From contig JAQBQE010000059.1 in the NCBI GenBank assembly GCA_028287135.1, positions 112,353 through 176,352 on the forward strand: DNA of 64,000 nt, in the 5' to 3' direction. This document shows positions 35,516-44,450 of this stretch, one piece after another. The stretch comes from Myxococcales bacterium (lineage in GTDB: Bacteria > Myxococcota_A > Polyangia > Haliangiales > Haliangiaceae). Below the pieces are notes generated by a model. It saw only the letters and a program-made list of their open reading frames with translations. It was not told the DNA's origin and searched no databases. The position numbers and the translations under genes are program-made. The number at the start of each line of letters is the position of its first letter. Position 1 is the stretch's first letter.

Positions 35516-35632
35516 GCCCCACTGTGGAAACGTTTCCGATCGAGCGTCAACGCATCTGGACGTGGATGTTGCAGGTCGCCTTCCACGAAGCGACCAGGAG
35601 CATTCGCAGCGCGGCGACCGGCTCGAATTCAT

Positions 35633-36202
35633 CTAGGCCCGGAGCGGGGCGAGCGCCTTGGACCACGTCGCCAGCGCATCGAGCATGGTGACTGCCGCCT
35701 TGTCCTGGGTGTCCGCGGGCGCGAACACGCCGTCCTTGATGTGCGACGTGAAGAACGGCTGCGCCACAGCTTCCGGGATGGGCATCATCCCGAGCGACGT
35801 CACGACCTGCTTGCTCATCTGCACGCCACGGGTGCCACCCGAGATGCCGCCGTAGCTGACGAACGCGCACGCCTTGTGCTTCCATTCCTGCGACAGGAAC
35901 TGCAACGCATTGAGCAGCGTCGCCGGCATCGCGAAGTCGTACTCGGGCGTCACCCACACGAAGGCTTCGGTCGCGGCCACCTTCGCGCTCCACGCCTTGG
36001 TGTGATCCTTCGTGTAGTTCGCGAGCCGTGGATGGTGGGGCTCATCCAGGAGCGGCAGGTTGAACGTCGCGAGATCCACGAGCTCGGGCGTGAATGCTGG
36101 ATGCGCGCTCGCGTGTTCGAACGCCCACTTCGCGATCGTGCCGCCGTGACGACCCGGTCGCGTGCTGCAGATGACGACGGCCAGGCGGATCTTCTCGGTC
36201 AT
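35633..36202 (-). CDS. NADPH-dependent FMN reductase family protein
   Basis: 189 aa. Flavodoxin-like: the first strand and phosphate loop ICSTRPGRHGGTIAKW, then FNLPLLDEPHHPRLANY, FVWVTPEYDFAMPATLLNAL (FMN-contacting E-Y-x-x-x-x-P) and FVSYGGISGGTRGVQ. This is the NADPH:FMN/quinone reductase family (PF03358). Start at 36202, where the fold begins; the frame is open upstream without merit. A two-electron reductase of quinones or azo compounds is the usual activity. Lies alone between a lipoprotein and a kinase. Confidence 0.88.
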   Translation of the reverse strand: MTEKIRLAVVICSTRPGRHGGTIAKWAFEHASAHPAFTPELVDLATFNLPLLDEPHHPRLANYTKDHTKAWSAKVAATEAFVWVTPEYDFAMPATLLNALQFLSQEWKHKACAFVSYGGISGGTRGVQMSKQVVTSLGMMPIPEAVAQPFFTSHIKDGVFAPADTQDKAAVTMLDALATWSKALAPLRA

Positions 36203-36323
36203 CTGCACACCATGCACACGCGCGGACGCTGGAGACATGTCCTTGCGCGGAACGGTCAATTGCGCCCAGCGTCGCGCTCGCTGACACGCTCGTGTCCTTT
36301 GAAAGCCGACGGCGACGTAGCCC

Positions 36324-39227
36324 TCAGCGAGAACCCTTCGCCGCGCCGCAACAGGCCGCCACCTTCGAGGCGAGCTTGGTCACGAGCGCGCGAGCGTCGT
36401 CGTCCTTCGGGGTTGCAGCGGACACACGCTTCGCGACCTCGAGCGCGGCCCGGAGCTCCGCGAGCGCGCCCGCACGATCCGCGTGTGCCAGCAGCGCGTT
36501 GCCGAGGTCCATGTGCGCAGTCGCGAGCTCCGACTGGTACGTGACGTACGTCGGATCCTTGTCCGCAAGCTCTGCCGCGATCGCCAGGGATGCCCGGTAG
36601 TGCTCGATCGCGGCGGCCCGGTCTCCGCGCGCGACGAGCACATCGCCGACGCTGCCGTGGGCCGCCTTGAGCAACTGCTTCTTGTCGGCGTTGGTCGGGT
36701 CCTCAGCGACCAGGCGTGCCGCGATGCCCAGACTCTGCTCGTATTCCTCGAGCGCCGCGGCCAAGTCGCCTTGGTCAACGCGAATCTCGCCGACGTAGAT
36801 GTGGTTGATCACGAGCTGCCATCGCGGACCGGGGTTCGCCGGTTCGCGCTCGAGCAGCTTCTCCTCGATCGCGCGGGCTGCGCGGTACTCCGCGAGCGCT
36901 CCGTCCTTGTCCCCCCGCATCGCGAGCAGGGGGCCAACCCTCTCGTGGCTGATCGCAAGGTCCTGTTGCGCACTGCCGTTCAACGGGTCCCGTGCGGCCA
37001 GACGCTTGGCGATCTCTCGAGCCGCGAGATACTCCTCGAGCGCGCTCTGCTTTGGGTCGCTGGGATCGAGAAGTCCGCCGACTGCATTGTGGCTCGACCA
37101 CAGATCACGCAACCGACTGCTGTTCGTCGGGTCGTTCGCGACCAGCCCCTTGTAGATCGCCTGCGATGTGCGCTGCGCTTCGAGCGCGCCATCGCGGTCT
37201 CCCTGCCGGATCAGCACGTTGCCGATCCTCTGGTAGCCGCTCGCGAGCTCGTTCTTCCGCTCGGCGTTCTCCGGGTCCAGTGCCGCCAACGCCTCGGTGA
37301 TCGTCAGCGCTTTGCGGTACTCCGCAAGCGCCAGGGCCGTCTCGCCCTGTCGGATCAGCCCGGAGCCGATCCCATCGTGGGTGGCGGACAGCGCCGATTG
37401 GTACCTCGCGTTCGTCGGGGCCACCGCCACCAGCTCCTGCCAGATCGCGAGCGCGCCGCGAAACTCCGCCAGTGATCCCGCGGTGTCTCCGGCGACAAGC
37501 AGCGCGTCGCCGATCCTGTGGTGGCTTTCGGCGACATCCCGCCGCCGGGCCTCGTTGGCTCGATCGCTCGCCATCAACGCCTCGCGGATCGCGAGCGAAG
37601 CGCGATGCGCCGCGAGCGCCCCCTTCGCATCACCTTGACGCTGGAGGACGAAGCCCACCTTCATGTGACTCGTCGCGAGGTCGGCCTGGAGTGCGGGATT
37701 CGTCGGATCCTGCGCCACCAGCTTGGCGGTCGCGGTGAGTGACGCGCGGTACTCCTTGAGCGCGGAATCGCTGCTCCCCTTGTCCTCGTCCATCAGCACG
37801 TCGCCCATGTTCCGTCGCGCGAGCGCTCGCTTCGCCTCCTCCGCGGCGGTCAGATCTTCGCGTCGATCGTAGTAGCTGCTCGCGGCCTTTGCGACCGAGG
37901 CCAGGAGATGGAGCTTCCCGAGCGGCTCGAGCTTGTCGTGCATCTCGCCTAGCATGAAGCCCATCAGGCCCTCTGCGTCGCCTCGGTTTCGCTCGGCCAT
38001 CCTGCGCTGCTCGTCGGTGTGTGACTGTTCCAGGAGGATCCTGCGCACGCCGAGCACGCTGAGCACGCCGACGAGAATGAGCGCGGACGCGGCAACCGCG
38101 ATCGGTGCGCGGTGGCGCCGGAACCAGCGCCCGAGCAACTGCCACGTCGTGTAGTGGTGCGCCCCGACGAGCTGACCGGTCTGGAACTTCTTGAGATCGT
38201 CGGCCAGCCCCTTCGCGGTCGGATACCGATCGGCGGCGGCGCGCGCCATCGCCTTGTTCATGATCGTGGCGAGCTCGCGGGGCACGCCCGGTGCGCGCAC
38301 GTTGATCGGCGGCGGCGGTCCCGCGACCACGGCGTCGAGGACGATCTCGGAAGTCCTGCCCGCGTACGGCGGCGCGCCGGCGAGCACGTTGTAGAGCATG
38401 GCCCCCAGCGCGTAGACATCGGCACGCTCGTCGACCGCGTCGCCCTCTGCCTGTTCGACGGGCATGAACGCAGGCGTGCCCATGACACTGCCGACGACGG
38501 TCATATCCGCCGCGGGACCTCGAGCCGGAAGCATCACCGCGTCGTCCGACGCATCGGAAAGGTCCTTGGCGAGCCCCCAGTCGATCACGACGGTCTCACC
38601 GAACTCGCCGACGAGCACGTTCGCCGGTTTCAGGTCACGATGGATCACCCGCATGCTGTGCGCGTACGCGAGGGCATCGGCCACCGCGATCACAGTCGGC
38701 AACAACGCCAGACGCGCTTCGAACGTGGGACGATCGGCAATGACCTTCGCCAGCGAGTCTCCCGAGACGAGCTTCATCACATAGAACGGCTCGCCCGTCG
38801 GCCACGTGCCCGCCTCGAGCACGCTCACGATCGCAGGGTGCTGCAGCTTCGCGGTGATCCGAGCCTCGCGCTCGAAGCGCGTCCTCAGCTCTCCGGTCGC
38901 GGTCAGCAGCTCCTTGATCGCAACCGGGCGTCCGAGCCGACGGTCCCGCGCTCCCAGGATGCGTCCCATCCCACCCCGGGCGATCTCCGGACCGACGATG
39001 AAGTGCCGCGGATCGACCTGGATGAGATCGCGGTAGTCCTCCTGTTGACCCGCGCGAACGACGACGCGAGCGGGCGCTTGGTCCGGATCGGAGAGGCCCA
39101 CTCCCATCGTCGGTTCGAGGCCGCTGCCGAGCGATTCGACGGTGCGGTCGAGCGGCTCCGCCCCGGGCGCGTGCGCCGTGTCTGCGGAAACCTGTTCTGG
39201 ATCTGTCATCTTGCCTTCGGTCGTCAT
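36324..39227 (-). CDS. Ser/Thr kinase with long C-terminal TPR array
   Basis: 967 aa. Kinase domain at about residues 75-355: IARGGMGRILGARDRRLG, VAIKELL, IHRDLKPANVLVG and VIDWGLAKD, i.e. the DFG Phe is replaced by Trp (the metal-binding Asp is kept), then GTPAFMPVEQ. One transmembrane helix (IAVAASALILVGVLSVLGV) follows. About 12 TPR-like units fill the rest, each with an RQGD-, MRGD- or ARGD-type turn (IGNVLIRQGDRDGALEAQR, GPLLAMRGDKDGALAEYRA). The helical array is probably a periplasmic sensor or scaffold. DWG kinases of this layout are common in myxobacteria and planctomycetes. Confidence 0.92.
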   Translation of the reverse strand: MTTEGKMTDPEQVSADTAHAPGAEPLDRTVESLGSGLEPTMGVGLSDPDQAPARVVVRAGQQEDYRDLIQVDPRHFIVGPEIARGGMGRILGARDRRLGRPVAIKELLTATGELRTRFEREARITAKLQHPAIVSVLEAGTWPTGEPFYVMKLVSGDSLAKVIADRPTFEARLALLPTVIAVADALAYAHSMRVIHRDLKPANVLVGEFGETVVIDWGLAKDLSDASDDAVMLPARGPAADMTVVGSVMGTPAFMPVEQAEGDAVDERADVYALGAMLYNVLAGAPPYAGRTSEIVLDAVVAGPPPPINVRAPGVPRELATIMNKAMARAAADRYPTAKGLADDLKKFQTGQLVGAHHYTTWQLLGRWFRRHRAPIAVAASALILVGVLSVLGVRRILLEQSHTDEQRRMAERNRGDAEGLMGFMLGEMHDKLEPLGKLHLLASVAKAASSYYDRREDLTAAEEAKRALARRNMGDVLMDEDKGSSDSALKEYRASLTATAKLVAQDPTNPALQADLATSHMKVGFVLQRQGDAKGALAAHRASLAIREALMASDRANEARRRDVAESHHRIGDALLVAGDTAGSLAEFRGALAIWQELVAVAPTNARYQSALSATHDGIGSGLIRQGETALALAEYRKALTITEALAALDPENAERKNELASGYQRIGNVLIRQGDRDGALEAQRTSQAIYKGLVANDPTNSSRLRDLWSSHNAVGGLLDPSDPKQSALEEYLAAREIAKRLAARDPLNGSAQQDLAISHERVGPLLAMRGDKDGALAEYRAARAIEEKLLEREPANPGPRWQLVINHIYVGEIRVDQGDLAAALEEYEQSLGIAARLVAEDPTNADKKQLLKAAHGSVGDVLVARGDRAAAIEHYRASLAIAAELADKDPTYVTYQSELATAHMDLGNALLAHADRAGALAELRAALEVAKRVSAATPKDDDARALVTKLASKVAACCGAAKGSR

Positions 39228-39399
39228 CGCTGCACATCGACGATTATGCCGCTGACGTCCGGATGATCCCGACCCTCCAGGCCGAAACCGTGCCCGATCG
39301 CGTGCATCCGATTTCGCCGATCATGGTGATCTCGCCAGCGATCACCCCTGTTACTCATGCGCCGCGCTCTCGCCGGACTACGAGAAGGCGGCCGGGGCT

Positions 39400-40100
39400 A
39401 CGGCTCGCCCGCGACGCCCGACTGCGGAGCGACCGGCAACCAGCAAGCTTCCGAAGATCGCGGTTGCGTTCTGGGTCATAAAGATCGCCGCGACGACGCT
39501 CGGCGAGACAGCGGGCGACCTATTGTCCATGACGATCAAACGTGGCTACGCCGTCAGCTCGCTCATTCTGATCTCCGCGTTTGTGGTCAGCCTCGTCGCG
39601 CAACTTGCGTCGATCTGTATTTCCCGCCGCAGTATTGGTTCGTGATCCTCAACGATCAGCACCGCCGGGACCACGACGTCGGACTACATGGATCGGACGC
39701 TGGGGCTCGGGTATGCGATGGGTAGCTCGATCCTGGTCGCGTTGCTGTCGCGACTTGTCCGTAGCGGCAGGGCGGAGTTGCTGTGCTGGATCGCGATCCT
39801 GTTCTCGAACACGCTGGGACCGCACTTGGTGCCTACCTCGCTGACAGCTCGGGCCTAGGGTTCGCTGGCGGGGCCCTGCTGATCGGCGGCCTCCTGGTGC
39901 TGATCCTCGCTGCGAGGCATATCCAGGATCTCGAGGGTCGCGCTGCTCTGGCTGGCGTTCGTACTCACCCGTACGTTCGGGGCCCCATCGGAGATGTTCT
40001 GACCAAGCCCACTGAGAAGGGCCGAATCGGGCTGGGGACCGTCGGCTCGTCCATGATCATGATGCTGGTCCTCGTCTTGTTCGTGATCGAGAACCGGCGT
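39400..40100 (+). pseudogene. Frameshifted COG4705-type membrane protein
   Basis: Plus-strand homology to the uncharacterised membrane-anchored family COG4705 is scattered over all three frames: KLPKIAVAFWVIKIAATTLG and the G-E-T-A-G-D motif (from 39448), FPPQYWFVIL, TTSDYMDRTLGLGYAMGSSI, WIAILFSNTLG, then TALGAYLADSSGLGFAGGAL and IGDVLTKPTEK ending VLFVIENRR. At least three frame changes separate the blocks; one frame meets a stop right after the FVVSLVAQL block. All family blocks are in order, so decay seems recent. This remnant explains most of the 1-kb gap between the kinase and the Asp-rich lipoprotein gene. Confidence 0.78.
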
Positions 40101-40238
40101 CGGCGCCGACCGGCACATGAAGACTTCGTGAAGGCCCCGCGGGATGGCCAACGAGGGCGCCCGGCTGCAGCTGTTCGGTGATGAATCGGAGAAGGAATGT
40201 CTTCGACCGGTTACTCATACACACACCAAGGAGGCTGC

Positions 40239-40904
40239 ATGAAGACTCTGTTTGCTCTCGGACTCATTTCGGTTGGCTGCGGTTCATCGGTCGGCAGCCA
40301 GACTGTCTCTGGCCGCGTTGCCCAGGAGACGTTCGCGACTTCCGTCGATCGCGTGACGGTTGTTCAGAAAGGAAATGCAGTCGTCGATGCGCCGGTTGCA
40401 CCGGACGGCGCATTCACGATCACGATTCCGTCCGGCTCGGGGTACCGCATCGAGCTGAGCTCGGCCGCAACCCGCGCCGGCCTCGTGAGCCCCCGAAGCT
40501 CCGGCGCGATCGACGTAGCATTCGCCGTGCGTGGCTCGGGCGTCTCCGCGTTCGACCTCGGCATGGTCCGTTACGTCGGTGACCCCACCACGACGATCTT
40601 CAAGCAGACCGGAGGTGGCGGGGACGGCGACGACGTCGAGTGCGAAGACGGTATCGATCCGGCGACGAACGCCGTGTGCGTCGATGATGATGAGGAGGAG
40701 AACGGAACCTGCGAGGGCGACGATGGTGAGACCGACGACGACGGCGTCGAGGACGGCACCGACGACGGCGAGACGGACGACGACGGCGAGACCGATGATG
40801 ATGGCCCGCAGGCTGCGGCCGTGGCCGACCACAACCTCCCCGCTGCGCTTGGTTGCGACGACGGAGGGCACGAGAACGACGGCGAAGAAGAAGGCGATAA
40901 CTGA
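40239..40904 (+). CDS. Asp/Glu-rich exported protein, probably lipoprotein
   Basis: 221 aa. AAGGAGG lies 5 nt before the ATG, the strongest ribosome binding site in this region. Lipobox-like SVGC (Cys 14). Residues about 22-115 look like a beta-sandwich (DRVTVVQKGNAVVDAPVAPD, GAFTITIPSGSGYRIELSS), similar to carboxypeptidase-regulatory-like folds. From about 130 on the chain is nearly all Asp, Glu, Gly and Thr (ETDDDGETDDDGPQ), a plausible calcium-binding or extended acidic tail. First gene of a tight four-gene operon with a barrel protein, an ECF sigma factor and a FecR-like protein. Confidence 0.78.
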   Translation: MKTLFALGLISVGCGSSVGSQTVSGRVAQETFATSVDRVTVVQKGNAVVDAPVAPDGAFTITIPSGSGYRIELSSAATRAGLVSPRSSGAIDVAFAVRGSGVSAFDLGMVRYVGDPTTTIFKQTGGGGDGDDVECEDGIDPATNAVCVDDDEEENGTCEGDDGETDDDGVEDGTDDGETDDDGETDDDGPQAAAVADHNLPAALGCDDGGHENDGEEEGDN

Positions 40905-40907
40905 TCG

Positions 40908-41846
40908 ATGTCGCCGGCGGGCCTGGGGGTGCTCGTGATTGTCGCGGCAGTTGGGCCGGCGGCAGCCACACCTCCATGCCCTCCAGCTGTGATCGTCGCC
41001 GGCGAGCCCGCCACCGCCGCGGCGATCACGCGGCTGCTCGGTGAGCGCGGGATCCTGGCTCCATTGGAAGGATGCCCGGCGGAGCGCGCGAGTGTCGATT
41101 CGTTCGAAGGAGAGATCGTCGTGTCGATCGTCGATGTCGATGGCCGCCGAACTCAACGTCAGGTCGCAGACCTGGCAACCGCCGCCGCACTGATCGAGAC
41201 ATTCTCGGTGACGGCACCACTGCCCTCCGGATCCTCCAGACCGAAGGCGCCCCCGCCTCTCGAAGTTCACGATGTCGAGGACCAACCAGAAGTGTTCGTT
41301 CCACAATTGCCCGGGCGTCGGACGGTGCCGGGCGCAGTCGGCGTCAGCATCGGCAGCTCGTTCGCGAGCGATGGCTCGGTCTGGCTCAGCAGCTCGGGGT
41401 TTGCGTGTGTCGACCTCGGTCGGCTCTGCGTCGGCGGTGCCGCGCGTTACTCGCGTGACGCGGAGCTGAGCGGACGCGGAGAGAAGACCGAGACCACGCG
41501 ATCAGAGACTGATGTCCTGCTCTCCGTCGAAGTACCGATACACACCGGACGATGGTCCTTCTCCACGGGTCTCGGACTTGGCATCGGGTGGCTTCGCGTC
41601 CGGCGCGACGTCATGACGTCGGATGGTCCGCAACAGCTCGAGCTCGACACAGGCGGGCTGCGTGCCGAGTTGCGGACCACGACGTCGGTGCCGCTCCGCC
41701 GCGGCGTCTCATTGACGCTGGGTGTGGCGCTTGGCTTCGCGCCGGGAGCACATACGCAGTCGTTCCGTGAGGAAGGCTTCGAGATCGCCGGGGAACCACG
41801 GACCGTCGGTCGGATCGAGCTGGGGTTGGAGCTCGGACGCCGATGA
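40908..41846 (+). CDS. Probable outer-membrane beta-barrel protein of the ECF operon
   Basis: 312 aa with a signal peptide (LGVLVIVAAVGPAAA). Residues 25-100 form a small alpha/beta domain (VIVAGEPATAAAITRLLGER, EIVVSIVDVDGRRTQRQVAD). The C-terminal ~190 residues alternate in barrel fashion (VGVSIGSSFASDGSVWLSSS, WSFSTGLGLGIGWLRVRRD, RIELGLELGRR). It begins 3 bp after the Asp-rich gene and overlaps the sigma factor start (ATGA at 41843-41846). Probably an envelope component whose state is linked to the sigma factor; no named family. Confidence 0.75.
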   Translation: MSPAGLGVLVIVAAVGPAAATPPCPPAVIVAGEPATAAAITRLLGERGILAPLEGCPAERASVDSFEGEIVVSIVDVDGRRTQRQVADLATAAALIETFSVTAPLPSGSSRPKAPPPLEVHDVEDQPEVFVPQLPGRRTVPGAVGVSIGSSFASDGSVWLSSSGFACVDLGRLCVGGAARYSRDAELSGRGEKTETTRSETDVLLSVEVPIHTGRWSFSTGLGLGIGWLRVRRDVMTSDGPQQLELDTGGLRAELRTTTSVPLRRGVSLTLGVALGFAPGAHTQSFREEGFEIAGEPRTVGRIELGLELGRR

Positions 41847-42439
41847 AAGGCGCGAAGGTCACACCCTTGCGACGAGTTGCCGGGCATGCCGAGGAATTCT
41901 CGGACGAGGCGCTCCTCGCCGCATGTGCCTTGGGCGACTCAGCAGCGATGAGCGCCTTGATCGATCGATTTCAGGCGCCGGTCTATCGGTTCGTGTCCCG
42001 CCTCCTCAGCTCCGACGGTGCTGATCGCGACGACGTGGTGCAAGGCACCTTTGTCGAGGTCGCGCGGTGCGCCGCAAAGTTCCGTGCTGCATCGAAGGTC
42101 CAGGTCTGGATCTTCGGGATCGCGGCGAACATCGCGCGTAACCACATCCGGGGTGCTGTGAGGCGAAGACGAATGGAGACGGCTCTCGTGTCGGTGCCGA
42201 GCCTTCATTCGATTCGGCCCGACGACGAAGTACAGCGCAAGCAGCTCCTCGCGCAACTAGGTGCAGCCCTCGCAGGGCTCCCGCACGAGCTACGCGAGGC
42301 GTTCGTGTTGTGCGATCTCGAACAGGTCTCGGGACGCGACGCGGCCAGCAGCCTCGGTGTTCGCGAAGGGACCGTGTGGCGGCGTGTACATGAGGCTCGG
42401 AAGGCTTTGCGCGCCGCTCTCGACGGAGGTCTAGGGTGA
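41843..42439 (+). CDS. ECF-type RNA polymerase sigma factor
   Basis: 198 aa. Region 2 is seen in ALIDRFQAPVYRFVSRLL, ADRDDVVQGTFVEVARCAAK and KVQVWIFGIAANIARNHIR; region 4 in ALAGLPHELREAFVLCDLEQ, SGRDAASSLGVREGTVWRRV and HEARKALRAAL. There is no region 1.1 or 3, so it is an ECF (group 4) factor. It is translationally coupled to the barrel gene before it and followed 13 bp later by a membrane FecR-type protein that is the likely anti-sigma or sensor partner. Probably controls envelope genes and its own operon. Confidence 0.92.
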   Translation: MKGAKVTPLRRVAGHAEEFSDEALLAACALGDSAAMSALIDRFQAPVYRFVSRLLSSDGADRDDVVQGTFVEVARCAAKFRAASKVQVWIFGIAANIARNHIRGAVRRRRMETALVSVPSLHSIRPDDEVQRKQLLAQLGAALAGLPHELREAFVLCDLEQVSGRDAASSLGVREGTVWRRVHEARKALRAALDGGLG

Positions 42440-42452
42440 GGAAGGATGGACC

Positions 42453-43574
42453 TTGATCGATCTCGCACACGAGCTGCCGTACCGCCCGCCCCCGTCTCAC
42501 GTGGTGGAGGAGATGCGCACAACGGTCCTTGCGATGATGGACGTCGCCGCCTCCCCGGCGCCACGACGCGGCAGCCGACGGCTCGTTGGAGCGGCGGCGG
42601 CGGCAGCGATGCTCGCGATCCTGGTGGTCTCGCGCGACACCTCGACGCCGACGCTACCGCGCGCTGACGCGCGAGTGACTTCGGTGGGCGCAGCGACATT
42701 CAAGTCACTCAGCCCTGCGCCCGATGAAGTCATCCGTCTGATCGACGGACTACTCACGCTAACGGTCTCGCCGCTCGGAACGACCGAGCGCTGTCGCGTG
42801 GTCGTGGGTGATGGCGAGGTCGAGGTGCGCGGCACCGCGGTCGCCGTAGAGGCGCGCGCTGATCACCTGGTGCGCGTCTCCGTGAGCCACGGCCGCGTCG
42901 AAGTTCGTGTGCAGGGCAGGACGGTGCTTCTCGGTGCTGGCGAGGTATGGGAAGCCCCGGTCCGCGTCGCCGAACGTCTCCCGGTCGTCGTCCCCGTGAT
43001 GCCGCCGATCGCGCCAGCAATTCCGAGCGATCTACCGGCTCGGCGGACGGTTCCAGTGACGCGTGATCGGCCGAGGGCGCCTTCGCGGCCGGAGCTCGCG
43101 ACCTCGAGCTCGACACCTTCGCCTGCGCGCGCCCCGGATCCCGCGGGGCGAGCATTTCGCGACGGCTGGACGGCGCTTCAAGGAGGTGACCACCAAACAG
43201 CGGCCGAGTCGTTTGATCGCGCGCTTCAACTCTCGCCGACCGGTGGTGTTGCCGAAGACGCAGCGTTCTGGCGGGCCACAGCATACGTTCGCGCCAAGCG
43301 GCCTGATGCGGCGAGGCGCGCACTCACGTCGTTCCTGACCGACTACCGCCACACCGTTCGTGCTGGCGAGGCGATGGTGATGCTTGGATGGCTCCTCATC
43401 GATGCGAACGAGCTCGCGAGCGCCGAGACCCAGTTCAAGAGTGCGATGACCGCGTCCATCCCATCCGTCCGCACGAGCGCCGAGGCGGGACTTGCAGACA
43501 TCGCGCACCGAAGATCAAACGGTTCCAGGACCATCGGCGCGAGACCCTCGACTTCCTCGCCCACGAGGATCTGA
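42453..43574 (+). CDS. FecR-like membrane protein with TPR repeats
   Basis: 373 aa from a TTG start with AGGAAGGA just upstream. A short cytoplasmic part (HELPYRPPPSHVVEEMRTTV) is followed by one membrane helix (LVGAAAAAAMLAILVVS), then a FecR-type beta domain (CRVVVGDGEVEVRGTAVAVE, RVSVSHGRVEVRVQGRTVLL, GAGEVWEAP), a Pro-rich linker and TPR-like helices (GDHQTAAESFDRALQLSPTG, LLIDANELASAETQFKSAM). It fits an anti-sigma/sensor for the preceding ECF factor. The last ~20 residues after GLADIAHRR look foreign: the gene runs into a DUF72 remnant at about 43510, so the natural C-terminus was probably replaced. Confidence 0.82.
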   Translation: MIDLAHELPYRPPPSHVVEEMRTTVLAMMDVAASPAPRRGSRRLVGAAAAAAMLAILVVSRDTSTPTLPRADARVTSVGAATFKSLSPAPDEVIRLIDGLLTLTVSPLGTTERCRVVVGDGEVEVRGTAVAVEARADHLVRVSVSHGRVEVRVQGRTVLLGAGEVWEAPVRVAERLPVVVPVMPPIAPAIPSDLPARRTVPVTRDRPRAPSRPELATSSSTPSPARAPDPAGRAFRDGWTALQGGDHQTAAESFDRALQLSPTGGVAEDAAFWRATAYVRAKRPDAARRALTSFLTDYRHTVRAGEAMVMLGWLLIDANELASAETQFKSAMTASIPSVRTSAEAGLADIAHRRSNGSRTIGARPSTSSPTRI

Positions 43575-43905
43575 TCTACGTGTGCGTCGACGAGCCACAG
43601 GGATTCGTGGCGTAGATCCCGCCGGTCGTGGCGGCGACGAGCGACCTCGCGGTCGTCCGGATGCACGGCCGCAACCCAGCGCGCTGGCGCGATCGTTCCC
43701 ATGGTCGCCGCACAGGCGGATGGTCGTATCGCTACTCGCACGACGAGCTCGTCGACTGGGCCGCGCGCGTCCGCGCCCTCGCAGCGCGCACCGACGAGGT
43801 GCATGTCATCTTCAGCAACGGACCACTCGACAACGCAGTTCGCAATGCAGAGGAGCTCGCCGAGGTGCTCCGTCCCGCCGGCGGCGAGCGCGCAGGTCAG
43901 ACACG
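43511..43905 (+). pseudogene. DUF72 gene fragment (C-terminal part) with in-frame stop
   Basis: From 43511 one frame encodes the second half of a DUF72 protein: RRETLDFLAHEDLIYVCVDE, a TAG stop at 43613-43615, then in the same frame IPPVVAATSDLAVVRMHGRN, YRYSHDELVDWAARVRALAA and VHVIFSNGPLDNAVRNAEEL. The first half of the family is absent, and the 5' edge coincides with the altered end of the FecR-TPR gene. A dead fragment carried in by a deletion or rearrangement. Confidence 0.77.
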
Positions 43906-44437
43906 ACTTGTACTACTTGCAGCGGAGGCGGGGCGCCGGACACAAGTCGTGCGAGTCGTGCTTGACCCTATGCGCGCGGGTAGTACCGATCGACGCGGCC
44001 GGATCGTAGCTTTGGGACATGCCGCCGCTCGTGCCCGCCCACGGGCAGTTCGCGGACCTCGGAACGGTGCATCCGATCGGCCTCGGTACCCCAACCACGG
44101 AGGGGGGACGGCCTCCATCGTCGACGTGATCTCGATCCTGTTCTGGCCGCGCCTGTTCTGAGTGCGCCTGTTCTGACTTCGTACGAGTCGCGCCGATCGA
44201 GACATCGTGGCGCCCACCGAGATCGCGGCGCCCGATCGGAGTGGTGTGAAAAGCTGTCGAGCGCCGGAGGCACGTGCTCCCAGCCCCACGAGGTGAAGAC
44301 GTGATGGCACGCGTCGTGATGGGCTACCGAAACGAAGTGTGCCATGCAGACGCGAAGCGGTTGCTGGCGAAGCTGTGAGCGGCGCCGGCGACTCGGCCGC
44401 TTCTATCGGTTTCATGGATCCCCTCGGGTCCGCGTCC
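43906..44437. other. Gene-free stretch with short spaced repeats
   Basis: No convincing gene on either strand. The 13-mer GCGCCTGTTCTGA occurs at 44149-44161 and 44164-44176 (15-bp period), with a weaker third unit just before it. On the minus strand it reads as R-T-G-A/L pentapeptide-like units, so a remnant of a repeat-coding gene is possible. The promoter of the PilZ gene lies at the right end. Confidence 0.4.
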
Positions 44438-44443
44438 TACAAT
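44438..44443 (+). promoter_or_regulatory. Candidate -10 box for a leaderless PilZ mRNA
   Basis: TACAAT lies 7 bp before the ATG at 44451, inside an unusually AT-rich patch of this GC-rich window. Transcription would start at or next to the A of the ATG. No ribosome binding site is visible, which fits a leaderless message. The -35 region is unclear. Confidence 0.4.
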
Positions 44444-44450
44444 TTATTTC

